Below are positions 54,571 to 63,517 of a DNA stretch of 64,000 nucleotides, piece by piece (position 1 is the stretch's first letter; each line of letters starts with the position of its first letter). The stretch lies in NCBI RefSeq assembly GCF_003935895.2, contig NZ_CP054058.1:3391177-3455176 (forward strand), read 5' to 3'. The translations under genes were made by a program, and so were the position numbers. Source of the DNA: Scandinavium goeteborgense (GTDB lineage: Bacteria; Pseudomonadota; Gammaproteobacteria; Enterobacterales; Enterobacteriaceae). The notes under the pieces were generated by a model that was not told the origin of the DNA, ran no database searches, and saw only the letters and a list, made by a program, of their open reading frames with translations.

Positions 54571-56188
54571 AAGCTAATCCTGTATTCTTTATTTCCTGAG
54601 CTATTTTTAATATCGAACGCAGGGTAAACCAACGGGAATCCATTGAATGTTCACCTTTCGAAGAATCATCTTTAAAAGCGCCTTCATGATCCACACTTAA
54701 ACCTATCTGAGATTTTAACCCAGGAGAATTAAAAATCGCTCCACGCACGGGAACCGTGCCATCACCATCGGCTGTCGGAGAGGAAAGTGAGAATTCCTTG
54801 TACTGATGTCCTCCTTGTTCTGTAATTAATCCCGCAAACCGGGTTGTTGTGTTTTTTACATCTGAAGGATAAAAAATGACACCCTCTTTTGCAATTTTTT
54901 GGTTATCACTACTACTATATTTAACTGAACTAATGTCCTTCCAGTTAATGACATCATAGGAAGGGTAGCGTTGACCATCCATCCCGTAAAATATCCAGGT
55001 GTTACTATGATACCTTGCTCTCAGACCCTCAATGACAGGCTTTACCATAGTGGTTATCAAATATTGATATTTCCCCCAAGCCATTTCAGCATGATATTTA
55101 TCCATAGACTGGTTGTCAGGATTCATAAAACGCTCTTCACACAGACCCCACCAGGCCTTACGCTCCAGATAAACCTCGTTGTAGGGATCTCCATTTTTAG
55201 GTAAAGAGGGAACGCCATCAATCTGTAGCCATCCGGAGCCATAGGCGGTACCGGGCAACAGCTGAAGTGGGCCAGGGGACTGTGCCAAAACTGGAGTCAT
55301 CTCTTCACCACTGCTACCAATCACCCAGCCTGTTGTACCTGCCTCACCACTCTTCATTCTTTTATAAGCCATAGGTGAACCGGAGTCAGGCATTACTCCA
55401 TGTACAATGCCCAGGATATTACTACTTCCATCCAGTAGCTCGGAACAGCAACGCGCAACCAGCCCTCCCATCGAATGCGTCACAAGAATAATTTTTTCAC
55501 ATTTGTAACCAGAGGACTGGTAATCCTGAATAATTTTTTCAATGCGATTTTTTATTTTATCGCCAGAAATCAGGTTAGACTCAAGCCAGTTATACCCCAT
55601 GGCGTGTACCGGGAAGAAATATTTATAGCTTAGGTCGACTTCATTCTCAGTAAGGCATGCCTCGCCTATTTCCGCGCCAAGATTTTTATCCATCAGCTGT
55701 TCGCGCAATGTTTTCCTATCGCTGTTTGACATTTTATTAGTGATCATTGTGTCATGGTCGTTTAGCGCGTCCTGCAACCAGGACAAAAATGTCCCATAGC
55801 TCATGGCTACAACTTCTCCCCACCCACGCTCCCTCCGGGATTTGAACATTGCACGTTCTTTTGGGCCTTCAACTTCAATATCGCCAATATTAGCGACCTG
55901 AGTCGTAGTGGGATCCAGTAACTTTTTTCTCTTTATAGATGAGAAAGAAGTCCATTTCAGCAAGTCATACGTTAATTCACTATTTGCCAACCACACAGAC
56001 TGGCTGTCCTTTCCTTTTAAATTACTCCCCATGACTCCTGGCAGAAAAACAATCGGAATAACGCGCTCAGGTAATTTAAAAATTTTCGCCACGACATTTT
56101 TTTCTTTCTTGTCGGTGATAACCGGGTAATAAGGTAAAGGCCCGTCACCATAGACAGGTTCAATGATGATTTCATTTTGTTCAGACAT
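54560..56188 (-). CDS. Tle4-like T6SS phospholipase effector
   Basis: A 542-residue alpha/beta hydrolase. The nucleophile elbow is LVTHSMGGLVARC (Ser about 234), the motif is T-H-S-M-G in place of G-H-S-x-G. A catalytic Asp is likely in TADGDGTVPVRG (about 467) and a His in SVDHEG (about 493). The oxyanion segment is IVFLPGVMGSNLKG, as in LCAT-like lipases. No signal peptide, as expected for T6SS cargo. It lies 3 bp after vgrG and overlaps the Tli4-like immunity gene, so it is probably delivered by this VgrG. It should attack membrane phospholipids of rival cells. Confidence 0.82.
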   Translation of the reverse strand: MSEQNEIIIEPVYGDGPLPYYPVITDKKEKNVVAKIFKLPERVIPIVFLPGVMGSNLKGKDSQSVWLANSELTYDLLKWTSFSSIKRKKLLDPTTTQVANIGDIEVEGPKERAMFKSRRERGWGEVVAMSYGTFLSWLQDALNDHDTMITNKMSNSDRKTLREQLMDKNLGAEIGEACLTENEVDLSYKYFFPVHAMGYNWLESNLISGDKIKNRIEKIIQDYQSSGYKCEKIILVTHSMGGLVARCCSELLDGSSNILGIVHGVMPDSGSPMAYKRMKSGEAGTTGWVIGSSGEEMTPVLAQSPGPLQLLPGTAYGSGWLQIDGVPSLPKNGDPYNEVYLERKAWWGLCEERFMNPDNQSMDKYHAEMAWGKYQYLITTMVKPVIEGLRARYHSNTWIFYGMDGQRYPSYDVINWKDISSVKYSSSDNQKIAKEGVIFYPSDVKNTTTRFAGLITEQGGHQYKEFSLSSPTADGDGTVPVRGAIFNSPGLKSQIGLSVDHEGAFKDDSSKGEHSMDSRWFTLRSILKIAQEIKNTGLAYAD

Positions 56189-56191
56189 AAA

Positions 56192-58714
56192 TTATCCCTC
56201 ATCACTCATTGACGTTTTCATCCCATCAACGCTGACGCTTTTTTGACTCTCGGTCTCACCTGAAGCAGAAGTCGTCACGCTTTTGCTCCCACCATCTCCC
56301 CCCTGAATTTTCATGCTCTGGCCCGATACGGGGGAATCTTTATACGGCCAGGAGACTTTTGGCGTTGCAGCAAAATCAGCACTCTCCCATTCCTGAGCTG
56401 CCTGGTTAATACTCTTGCCTCCAAACTTTTGCCATACCGCACCGCGCTCAATGATTTTATCCGGCGCGGCACACTCCACGCTCCCGTCTGCTATCCGGAT
56501 ATATCCCCCACCGCTGGTCAGGATTATTTCTTTTTTGGCGCTGATGATTATCTTGCCCTCACTGCTGCTGATGCGAATATCTTTCAGCGCATCCAGGGTC
56601 ATTTCATCACTCTGCGCCTGAATTTCCACTTTCCCGCTACCCGCAAACAGTTTTATCCCCAGCTTTTGTGCATAAAAACTGATTCGCTCCCCTGCCGCCA
56701 CGGTCATTTTTTTCAGAATACTGAAATCCGTGTTGCCACCGCTCGTCGCCGTGATATTTTCACCGGCAGAAAGTTGCAGTGTTTTAGGCGTGACCTGGGC
56801 AATGCCTTCCGGTGCCGAGAACAATAATGCCGACTTTTTGAGTTCCTTCAGTGCCTCACTCAGCAGCGCCTTTTGTGTCTGCAAATCAGCCAGTTCTGCT
56901 TTCGCGGTTTCCGCTGCACTGCTTAAGGACTCCGCCAGACTCTGCGCCTGTTGCAACTGGCTGAGGGCGGCAGCCATATCCAGCATCATCCCACCCGCCA
57001 CCGGCTGACTGTCCGCCGTAATAAACACCCCGGCACCCCCGCGAACCGCCACCCATTTGTCGGTGCGCAGCTCCGCACCCTCACCTCTCAGGGCCCGGGC
57101 GGCGTCCACGTTATGCCCCAGGTTCAGCTGCGTCTTCCCGCCGTACTCGGTGCTGAGCTTGACGTGCTCCTCGCCGCGCTTGTCTTCCATTCGCAGCTTG
57201 TTCAGCCCCGCGGTGCGGATGACGTTCCGGGTGTTGTTGTCCGCCGTCACGTGGTCCGGGTGGCGCGAGTCATGCAGCGCATGAGCAATATACGGCCGGT
57301 CCGGGTCGCCCTCGTGGAACGCCACCGCCACTTCCGTGCCCTGTATCAGCGGGAAGTGCATTCCGTAGGTATCGCCCCCGTACGGTTTCGCCAGTCGCAC
57401 TGGCATGCTCTCGTAGCCCTGCGCCTTGTCGTCGCGGTCCGCGTCGAACTTCACCCAGTACAGCCCGTTCGGGTTCAGGTGTGCGTATACATCATTGGCT
57501 TTGGCGCTGGTCACCCGCGCCATCAGGGTCCCGCTGATGACCGGCCGCGCTATCGCCGCCGGGCGCCAGCAGCGGGTTTCGCTGTAAGGCACCGCCGCCC
57601 ACAGCACGCTCAGTGCGTTCTGCCGGCTGGCCGTGAACAAAGTACGGACTATCACCAGCCCGTTCGCCGTGGCCGAGGGTAGCGTCGGGATAAGCGCCGT
57701 TTCAGTGATGGTCAGCACCTGACCCGGGCTCAGCGTCGCATCGGTACTCGCCCCGGACACCAGCGTCTGTTCGGCCAGGAACCGCTCATGTTCAATCCGA
57801 GCCCGGAAATTCCCGGTCTCCATCGCCGGGTCTGACTTGTCGCCGCTCTCCAGATGTCCGGCCCGGTAGTGATACACGTCCCCGTAAGTCGTGCCTGCCC
57901 CTTCCCCGTTGGTGGCATCGGCCGGGGCCGTCAGCAGCACCTGCTGTGCTTCTCGGTGGTTGTAGTCCCCGGCGGTGACTGACGCCTGCGCCACGTCCTG
58001 CCGGACACTGATATTCGATACCGAATCGGCCGCATTATCATTCATCCCCGACGGGCTGTTCAGCGGCAGCTTCTTTCCAAACTCCCACGCGCTCTGGTCG
58101 TCTGCAAAATGCACCACTTCCGTCTGCGTGTCCGGCTGCAGGGTAAAGAAGTAAAATATCCCCACTTCCGTCAGCAGGCGCTCAATAAACGCCAGGTCAC
58201 TTTCCTGATACTGGTTAATCTGTTCCCGTTTTGGATAGTCATTCTTCAGAACAAATTCATATTCCCAGTCCTTCAGGCCGTGCTCCTGCAGCACTTGCGT
58301 GACCACTTCGATAACGGATTTATTGATAAAGAAGCGGTGAGTACGGAACTGTTTGCCCAGCAGTTTCAGAAACGGCTCGATGATGACCTGATATTTCGCC
58401 TGGTCTTCTGAGCCAGACAGGCGCTGAAAATAGGTCACCCTCCCGTGCACCACTTTTTGCCCGGACAGCGACATCAGCGCCCCCGAGCCCATGCTGAAGG
58501 TGGCTGGCTGATTCAGGAACTGAGCAGCATCGAGGTTTTTATCCGTACAGGTAAACATCACGCTGTAGTCATACAGAGTACTCAACCCTTCACGTCCGGA
58601 GAAATCCTCCACATCCAGTTCTGAATTACAAGTAGGAATACTTAAGCGGTAACGATTAAGCGTCTTTTCTAATATTTCTCCAACTGCCGTTCCCAGATTA
58701 TCTGTTAAGCTCAT
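56192..58714 (-). CDS. vgrG: T6SS spike protein VgrG
   Basis: An 840-residue VgrG from ATG 58714; a longer frame adds 14 residues without a ribosome site. The gp27-like hub (about 20-340) has the ESDLAFIERLLTEVGIFYFF motif. The gp5-like OB fold (about 390-480) follows, with YWVKFDADRDDKAQGYESMP. The C-terminal DUF2345-type beta helix (about 620-760) is preceded by a heptad-rich segment of about 50 residues. The last 80 residues, ending in a Ser/Gly-rich tail, lie outside known domains and may bind the lipase. Codon use and GC content differ sharply between the hub (GC-rich) and the C-terminal part. Confidence 0.94.
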   Translation of the reverse strand: MSLTDNLGTAVGEILEKTLNRYRLSIPTCNSELDVEDFSGREGLSTLYDYSVMFTCTDKNLDAAQFLNQPATFSMGSGALMSLSGQKVVHGRVTYFQRLSGSEDQAKYQVIIEPFLKLLGKQFRTHRFFINKSVIEVVTQVLQEHGLKDWEYEFVLKNDYPKREQINQYQESDLAFIERLLTEVGIFYFFTLQPDTQTEVVHFADDQSAWEFGKKLPLNSPSGMNDNAADSVSNISVRQDVAQASVTAGDYNHREAQQVLLTAPADATNGEGAGTTYGDVYHYRAGHLESGDKSDPAMETGNFRARIEHERFLAEQTLVSGASTDATLSPGQVLTITETALIPTLPSATANGLVIVRTLFTASRQNALSVLWAAVPYSETRCWRPAAIARPVISGTLMARVTSAKANDVYAHLNPNGLYWVKFDADRDDKAQGYESMPVRLAKPYGGDTYGMHFPLIQGTEVAVAFHEGDPDRPYIAHALHDSRHPDHVTADNNTRNVIRTAGLNKLRMEDKRGEEHVKLSTEYGGKTQLNLGHNVDAARALRGEGAELRTDKWVAVRGGAGVFITADSQPVAGGMMLDMAAALSQLQQAQSLAESLSSAAETAKAELADLQTQKALLSEALKELKKSALLFSAPEGIAQVTPKTLQLSAGENITATSGGNTDFSILKKMTVAAGERISFYAQKLGIKLFAGSGKVEIQAQSDEMTLDALKDIRISSSEGKIIISAKKEIILTSGGGYIRIADGSVECAAPDKIIERGAVWQKFGGKSINQAAQEWESADFAATPKVSWPYKDSPVSGQSMKIQGGDGGSKSVTTSASGETESQKSVSVDGMKTSMSDEG

Positions 58715-58788
58715 AGCCTTATTCCTTTTCAACTTTAATTCAGCAGTATTCGTCAAGTGGTGTGAAGTTCAGAGTTTATATATTCAGT

Positions 58789-59206
58789 TCAAGATGAAAT
58801 CTTCGTCAATATTACTGTGCCATTATCATTACTATACCTAAGAGTAAACATGTCTCTTCCTTCGCCGGTGCGAAACCAATACTCCACACGTTCACCACTC
58901 TCAATAGAACCAAGTTCAGACAAGTAATAGCCTAACTTTCTAGATAGACTTTTATAATATTAACATCACCATCAACGTATACTATTGAACTCCTTTCCCT
59001 TACCCCATCTTGAGGCGCATCATAGATAAAGTAATAAGAACTGGAAATTCGAGTGGCATTTTTATATTTACATCAGTGTAAGAGTAGTAACTATATGTAT
59101 CATTCTCGTGGTAATCAGCATGATCTGCCCATGGCATGAAAGCTGATATAATGAACTGGATAACAATAACCCCAAAGAGAATGAAAACGATCTTCCTAAG
59201 GCTCAC
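58789..59206 (-). pseudogene. Frameshifted copy of the 139-residue membrane-anchored protein
   Basis: A second copy of the next gene, broken by two single-base deletions, each in a short A run of the coding strand: at about 59059-59063 and 58950-58953. Restoring one A at each gives a continuous frame from GTG 59206 to the stop at 58789, matching the intact copy at SLRKIVFILFGV, then RxSSIxYxDGxVxIIK, KLGY and a closing VILTKIS. Two homopolymer losses in one gene might reflect a sequencing error, but could also be real decay. Confidence 0.75.
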
Positions 59207-59236
59207 CTTTAACTCCACTGACAAATGAAAGTCAGT

Positions 59237-59656
59237 TTAAAACGAAACTTTGGTCAGGATTATTTTAGTACTATTGCTGCTATAAGACAGATAAAACATC
59301 CCATTACCACCAGATGCAGAAAGCCACGATTCTTCGGTACCTCCATTTTCAACAGGTACAGCCTGAAATAAGTGATATCCTAACTTCATAAGATAATCTT
59401 TTATTATCATGACATTTCCATCAGTGTACTGTATTGAGCTCATACCTTTTTGCTCATCACGTGGTGTATCAAATGAAAAAAAATAACCACCAGAAACTCT
59501 TGGAGCATTTTTTATATCAATATCAGTATAAAAATAATAACTGCACCTGTCATTTCCCTGATAATCAGCATGATCTGTCCATGGCATTATCGCTAATACC
59601 ACGAACTGAAAAACAATAACTCCAAATAGAATGAAAACGATCTTCCTAAGACTCAC
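59237..59656 (-). CDS. Membrane-anchored small protein, unknown function
   Basis: A 139-residue protein starting at GTG 59656 after GGGAGG. One N-terminal helix (about 5-22) is followed by a soluble domain of about 115 residues rich in Ser, Gly and aromatic residues. Its tandem copy is broken (58789-59206). It lies upstream of vgrG among immunity-like lipoproteins; small anchored periplasmic proteins here are often immunity proteins, but no toxin partner is visible. I do not recognise the family. Confidence 0.6.
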   Translation of the reverse strand: MSLRKIVFILFGVIVFQFVVLAIMPWTDHADYQGNDRCSYYFYTDIDIKNAPRVSGGYFFSFDTPRDEQKGMSSIQYTDGNVMIIKDYLMKLGYHLFQAVPVENGGTEESWLSASGGNGMFYLSYSSNSTKIILTKVSF

Positions 59657-59723
59657 GCTTACCTCCCTGACAAAGAAAAGGTATAATTAAACCAAATAAC
59701 CCATATCTATTTTAATAAAAAAA

Positions 59724-60163
59724 TCAAAGAAGTGCATCTTTATCATTTAGCTTCATCTCACGTATCATGTCTTCCTCCACTTTAAATCCAGCGATTATTT
59801 TCCTTGCCCTACTTTCGGAGTTTTTTGACGTAAGTATATATCTCACAACGTATTGACCATCCCTCTCTATTAAATTGTACTCTGGAGGAATACACAATTT
59901 ATCGTCCACTAGCTTTAAATCCGTACCAAATATATATTTCCACTCACCTACTTTGGCACCTCTTGGACTGATTGAAACAGCAGATAGTTGATAATCATCG
60001 GTATCCGGCACGAAAAAACATAGGCGGTTATTTTCCACAATTACCTTAGCCAATTCATCCGGTTCTAGACGATCCCCGCGACCTGGGCATCCAGTCACTA
60101 ATGGCAAATACAGCGCAGAAAAAAAATCAACCACATAGTCCGCTTATGTTTATTTAACTCCAT
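59724..60163 (-). pseudogene. T6SS immunity-like lipoprotein with a frameshift in the signal peptide
   Basis: A member of the lipoprotein family also at 60511, 61817 and 62343, with lipobox LVTGC followed by PGRGDRLEPDELAKV. The natural start is ATG 60163, which overlaps the end of the effector fragment exactly as in the paralogues. The frame breaks in a run of eight T (60119-60126); one more T would restore a normal signal peptide. As it stands only a short start at GTG 60134 is possible. Real loss or sequencing error cannot be told apart here. Confidence 0.7.
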
Positions 60164-60495
60164 GGAAAACCTCGCAGAGCAGTCGCATAACGTTTCCGTA
60201 CTGATGACTCACTAATATCACCATCCAAAGCAACAACCTGAGAAATTATAAGATTACACCATCCTCTGTATCCCTCATTCTGGAGAGTAAAATTATCCGC
60301 GATTATTTGCGCCTGTTGTTCCATTGGATATTCATATAGAAGACGGCCATCAAGTCGATATCGGTAACTCACCAACCAACTAACTAACCCTCTGAATTTA
60401 ACATTCATTCCATTTTTGAGCTGCCAAACATGAGTCATTTCATGAATAAATAAATTCTGTAAAAATGGAGCCTCTTCAGAAAAATCCTCTTTATC
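60154..60495 (-). pseudogene. 5'-truncated HExxH effector fragment
   Basis: The C-terminal 113 residues of the HExxH protein family, starting at about DKEDFSEEA. It keeps NLFIHEMTHVWQ, the C-terminal YPMEQQAQIIADNF and an end ALRGFPWS. The N-terminal half is missing. The fragment begins 15 bp after the stop codon of the immunity gene at 60511 and has no start codon before ATG 60438, inside the motif. This layout suggests a recombination event that joined the C-terminal half of a second effector and its immunity gene behind the first cassette. Confidence 0.7.
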
Positions 60496-60510
60496 AGTGA
60501 TTGATTGAGA

Positions 60511-60969
60511 CTATTTTTTTATTGAAATTGATGGCCTGGTAATTTCGCCACTAGTCAAAGGAAAGTTATAAACATGACCATTTGCAATACCTATACCTAC
60601 GACAAATTTCCTGGTATTATTACCAGACACATTTGATGCCAGAATATATTCAGCAATAAACTTTCCATTTTTTGGAAAATTATAAAACGCAGGAGGAACA
60701 CATAGTTTTCCGTCAGAAATAGTCAAATCAGGTTCGAGAATAAATTTTTTTTCTTTTAATGGAACGCCCCGCGGATTTATACCTATATCTTGGGGTTGAT
60801 AATCACGTGGATTATCTATGAGGAAGCAAACACTCCCATCTATCAACTCGACAGTCGTTGTCTCATCAGGAGTTAGTCGATCTCCGACGCCTGGACATCC
60901 AGTAAGCAGAAAGCTAATACTGGATAACAAGAATAAATACGAAAAATTTAACTTTAGATTATTCACCAT
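60511..60969 (-). CDS. Putative T6SS immunity periplasmic lipoprotein
   Basis: A 152-residue lipoprotein with signal FLLTGC and the family start CPGVGDRLTPDE. Further shared segments are INPRGVPLKEKKF, LCVPPAFYNFPKNGKF and RKFVVGIGIANG. Three relatives lie nearby (59724, 61817, 62343), each next to or after an HExxH gene. The start ATG overlaps the effector stop, a feature of toxin/immunity pairs. It should sit in the periplasm, at the inner or outer membrane. Confidence 0.75.
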   Translation of the reverse strand: MVNNLKLNFSYLFLLSSISFLLTGCPGVGDRLTPDETTTVELIDGSVCFLIDNPRDYQPQDIGINPRGVPLKEKKFILEPDLTISDGKLCVPPAFYNFPKNGKFIAEYILASNVSGNNTRKFVVGIGIANGHVYNFPLTSGEITRPSISIKK

Positions 60970-61510
60970 GGAAACCCTCTAAGTGCATTTTTATATTCAG
61001 ATCTTACGACCGACTCTGAAAAACAACCATCAAGAGTCACTATCGGATGAGTCAACAATCTAAAGCGATTCCAAATCGAATACCCGCCAGTTTGCAAAAC
61101 AAAGTTATCAGCGATAATTTGCGCCTGTTGCTCCATAGGGTACTCACTTAATAACCGCCATCTAGTGTGTATGTATAGCTAACAAGCCAACTCACCAATC
61201 CTCTGCCAATAATATTCATGTCTTTCTCACGCTGCCATACATGGCTCATTTCATGAATAAACAAGTGTTGAGTGTCACTGGTTTCTTTCGAAAAATCCTC
61301 TTTATACCAGTACCTAAAATATAACTCTCCATTGGGAGTCATCGCAGTATGTTCATCCTGCAAGCCAAAGGGGAGATAACTATTATGGTGAATCCAGACT
61401 TTATGGTAATCAATTGACGATCTGAAGACGGTTTTTGCTAAAGCAATCTCACCCGGCGTTAAAAGTCTTAACGTACCTTCTTTTGACCCTGTACTTTGAT
61501 TTCCAGCCAT
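60963..61510 (-). pseudogene. HExxH putative metalloprotease effector, frameshifted
   Basis: A second copy of the effector at 62798. The N-terminal part runs from ATG 61510 (after AAGGA) through HLFIHEMSHVWQ to about 61150. A single-base loss in GGC(C)GG then shifts the frame. Reading the next frame restores LLSEYPMEQQAQIIADNF and the end ALRGFPW. The first frame ends at 61148, giving about 120 residues that keep the HExxH but lose the C-terminal part. Confidence 0.75.
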
Positions 61511-61549
61511 AGACATTCCTTATCCTCTAATTTCTGAGTCGCTTTTACA

Positions 61550-61770
61550 TCAAACCCAGCTCCAGCCTAACGTCAGCGACTTCAGTTTCTGCTCCACCGC
61601 CATAGAGTACGCACTTGCTGACTGAGCACCGGCAGGAGTTGCTGACTTAGCAGGCTTTCAATGTGCGTGAGCCGCTGTCCCGTTACAGGCTGGTGGTAGT
61701 TAGGGCAAGACTCTCCTCGATATGCATTTTCAGGCCATAGTGGCACTCTGGATTAGGATTACAAAGTTAA
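61550..61770 (-). pseudogene. Decayed gene tail, related to the partial gene at the window end
   Basis: No open gene, but readable pieces in different frames: CNPNPECHYGLKMHIEES, then YHQPVTGQRLTHIESLLSQQ and QLLPVLSQQ, then KLKSLTLGWSWV and a stop at 61550. The last piece is close to the C-terminus of the gene entering at 64000. It is probably the fossil end of a T6SS-linked gene that once preceded this cassette. I cannot name the family. Confidence 0.4.
61559..61593. repeat. 35-bp direct repeat, copy 1
   Basis: Matches 63919-63953 at 32 of 35 positions. Each copy lies at the end of a gene tail, upstream (in - strand terms) of an HExxH effector cassette. It probably marks the limit of a duplication or recombination unit. 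Confidence 0.6.
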
Positions 61771-61816
61771 ACGCTTTATTACCTGATCTATCGTTAAGCG
61801 TTGTCACTCATGATAT

Positions 61817-62299
61817 TCACTCCTCTGGAACTTCAATTGTTCCGTAAGGTCTTGCTATTTCACGATCAGTGAGTGGAAAATTATAAAATTGACTATGATT
61901 AACGCCTACACCAACAACAAACTTTCTTGGTTCATCGACATTTCGTTCAGAGGTCAAGACGAAGTCAACGATATATTTCCCATTATCCAAAAAATGATAA
62001 AACGATGGAGGAATACATAATTGATCAGATTTTATCGAAAGTGATGGATTATCAACGAACGCTTGCTCTTTCGAAGGTGTTCCTCTTGGATTTATCGATA
62101 TAATCGCAGGCTGATAACCTCCCCCATCATCAATATTCATGCAAACATTATCACCTATTCTGTTCACCTTTGCAGTTTCATCTAAGCGCATTCTGTCTCC
62201 CGGACCAGGGCATCCCGTCAGTATCAACAAACACAAGCCTGACAGCAGTACAGGCCACAATATTCTCACTATAAAAAATCCAGCGATATATTTCTGCAT
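61817..62299 (-). CDS. Putative T6SS immunity periplasmic lipoprotein
   Basis: A 160-residue lipoprotein from ATG 62299, nine bases after GGAG; ATG 62308 is also in frame. Lipobox ILTGC leads into PGPGDRMRLDETAKV. The pattern INPRGTPSKEQAF, LCIPPSFYHFLDNGKY and RKFVVGVGVN is close to the gene at 60511. It stands downstream of another immunity gene and is followed by the decayed gene tail, so it may be an orphan kept for protection. Confidence 0.75.
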   Translation of the reverse strand: MQKYIAGFFIVRILWPVLLSGLCLLILTGCPGPGDRMRLDETAKVNRIGDNVCMNIDDGGGYQPAIISINPRGTPSKEQAFVDNPSLSIKSDQLCIPPSFYHFLDNGKYIVDFVLTSERNVDEPRKFVVGVGVNHSQFYNFPLTDREIARPYGTIEVPEE

Positions 62300-62342
62300 G
62301 TTTGGCATCTCCGAAGGTGGTAGATGGCATAAAGAGTAATTT

Positions 62343-62804
62343 TTAGCGTTCAGATTGATATTGGTCGAACTCTTGTTCCGTCAAAGATACGTTTTGAGCC
62401 CTGCCGTTGATCATTTCAATTGCAGTAACAAAACTTCTAGGATGATTTTTTTCATCCTGGGATTGTAAAACAAATTCAATAACAAAAGGTTCCTTTGATG
62501 TATCAGGAAAATGATAGTAGGAGGGAGGCAAACACAATTGACTATCTGTAAGGCGTAATTTAGGCGGGTCAATGAATTTTCTTTCTTTCGTTGGCACGCT
62601 TCTGAAATTGATTGCGATAAAAACTGGCTGATAATTTTTACTGTCTAAAATAGAAAAACAAAGTGAATTATCCTTCTTCAAAACACGAGTTGTTTCTGTA
62701 GGGTAATATCTCATACCTCCCCACGGACATCCCGTTAATGTTAAAAGAGAAACAGAAAATAATATAGATGGTAATAGTGAATGCCGTTTCTCAATTTTCA
62801 CCAT
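62343..62804 (-). CDS. Putative T6SS immunity periplasmic lipoprotein, cognate of the intact HExxH effector
   Basis: A 153-residue lipoprotein with signal LLTLTGC and start CPWGGMRYYPTETTRV. It keeps the family outline (NFRSVPTKERKF, LCLPPSYYHFPD) but is more distant than the other three. Its ATG overlaps the effector stop by a few bases, so it is probably the cognate immunity protein of the intact effector. Confidence 0.78.
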   Translation of the reverse strand: MVKIEKRHSLLPSILFSVSLLTLTGCPWGGMRYYPTETTRVLKKDNSLCFSILDSKNYQPVFIAINFRSVPTKERKFIDPPKLRLTDSQLCLPPSYYHFPDTSKEPFVIEFVLQSQDEKNHPRSFVTAIEMINGRAQNVSLTEQEFDQYQSER

Positions 62805-63349
62805 GGAAATCCTCTCAATGACTTCTGATACATTTCACGAATAAACGATTCAGAAGTATTTCCATCCAATGTAACGGTCTCCAAGCCTCTTAGTTTCTGC
62901 CAGCCATAATATCCATGAGTCCGCAAAATAAAATTATCTGCAATGATCTGCGCCTGCTGCTCCATCGGGTATTCACTTAACAGACGTCCGTCTAATGTAT
63001 AGCGATAGCTGACCAGCCAACTTATCAATCCCCGACCAATAACATTCATTCCTCTGGCTCGTTGCCAGACGTGGCTTATTTCATGAATAAATAAATGCTG
63101 GAAATTATCGAGCGTCTGAGAAAAATCATCTCTGTAAAGCCCGGTACGGAAATACAGCTCACCATTTGGCGTCATCGCTGTATTTTCATTCTGCAAATTA
63201 AAAGGCACATAGCTGTCTTTATGGATCCAGACCTTTGGGTACTCGATGGTGGAAGCAAAAACAGATCTCGCCAAGTTGATTTCACCGGTAGTCAGCAGTC
63301 TGAGACCGCCTTCTTTTATTTTGTCTTGATCCTGTGTTTCGTCAATCAT
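62798..63349 (-). CDS. HExxH putative metalloprotease effector, intact copy
   Basis: A 183-residue protein from ATG 63349; a TTG six codons upstream is less likely. The core is HLFIHEISHVWQ (H-E-x-x-H, about 98-102), typical of zinc metallopeptidases. A further acidic ligand could lie in the C-terminal half, such as in YPMEQQAQIIADNF. The N-terminus has LRLLTTGEINLARSVF and the middle MTPNGELYFR. No signal peptide. Such proteins are often annotated as Vgr-related; coupling with a periplasmic lipoprotein suggests a T6SS toxin that works in the periplasm. The family is an inference. Confidence 0.7.
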   Translation of the reverse strand: MIDETQDQDKIKEGGLRLLTTGEINLARSVFASTIEYPKVWIHKDSYVPFNLQNENTAMTPNGELYFRTGLYRDDFSQTLDNFQHLFIHEISHVWQRARGMNVIGRGLISWLVSYRYTLDGRLLSEYPMEQQAQIIADNFILRTHGYYGWQKLRGLETVTLDGNTSESFIREMYQKSLRGFPW

Positions 63350-63517
63350 GTGTAAACCCCAGCGCAATCCATTTAATGACTTCTATATCATCAAGAAGCT
63401 GCGTCATCTCGAACTCCAGAGCATGGATGCGCCTTATCAGATCTAAGATCTAGCTGCATACTAAAATAATAAATTTGGCCAAAGAATATCGCTGCGCTTG
63501 CTCATTCATACCCCATT

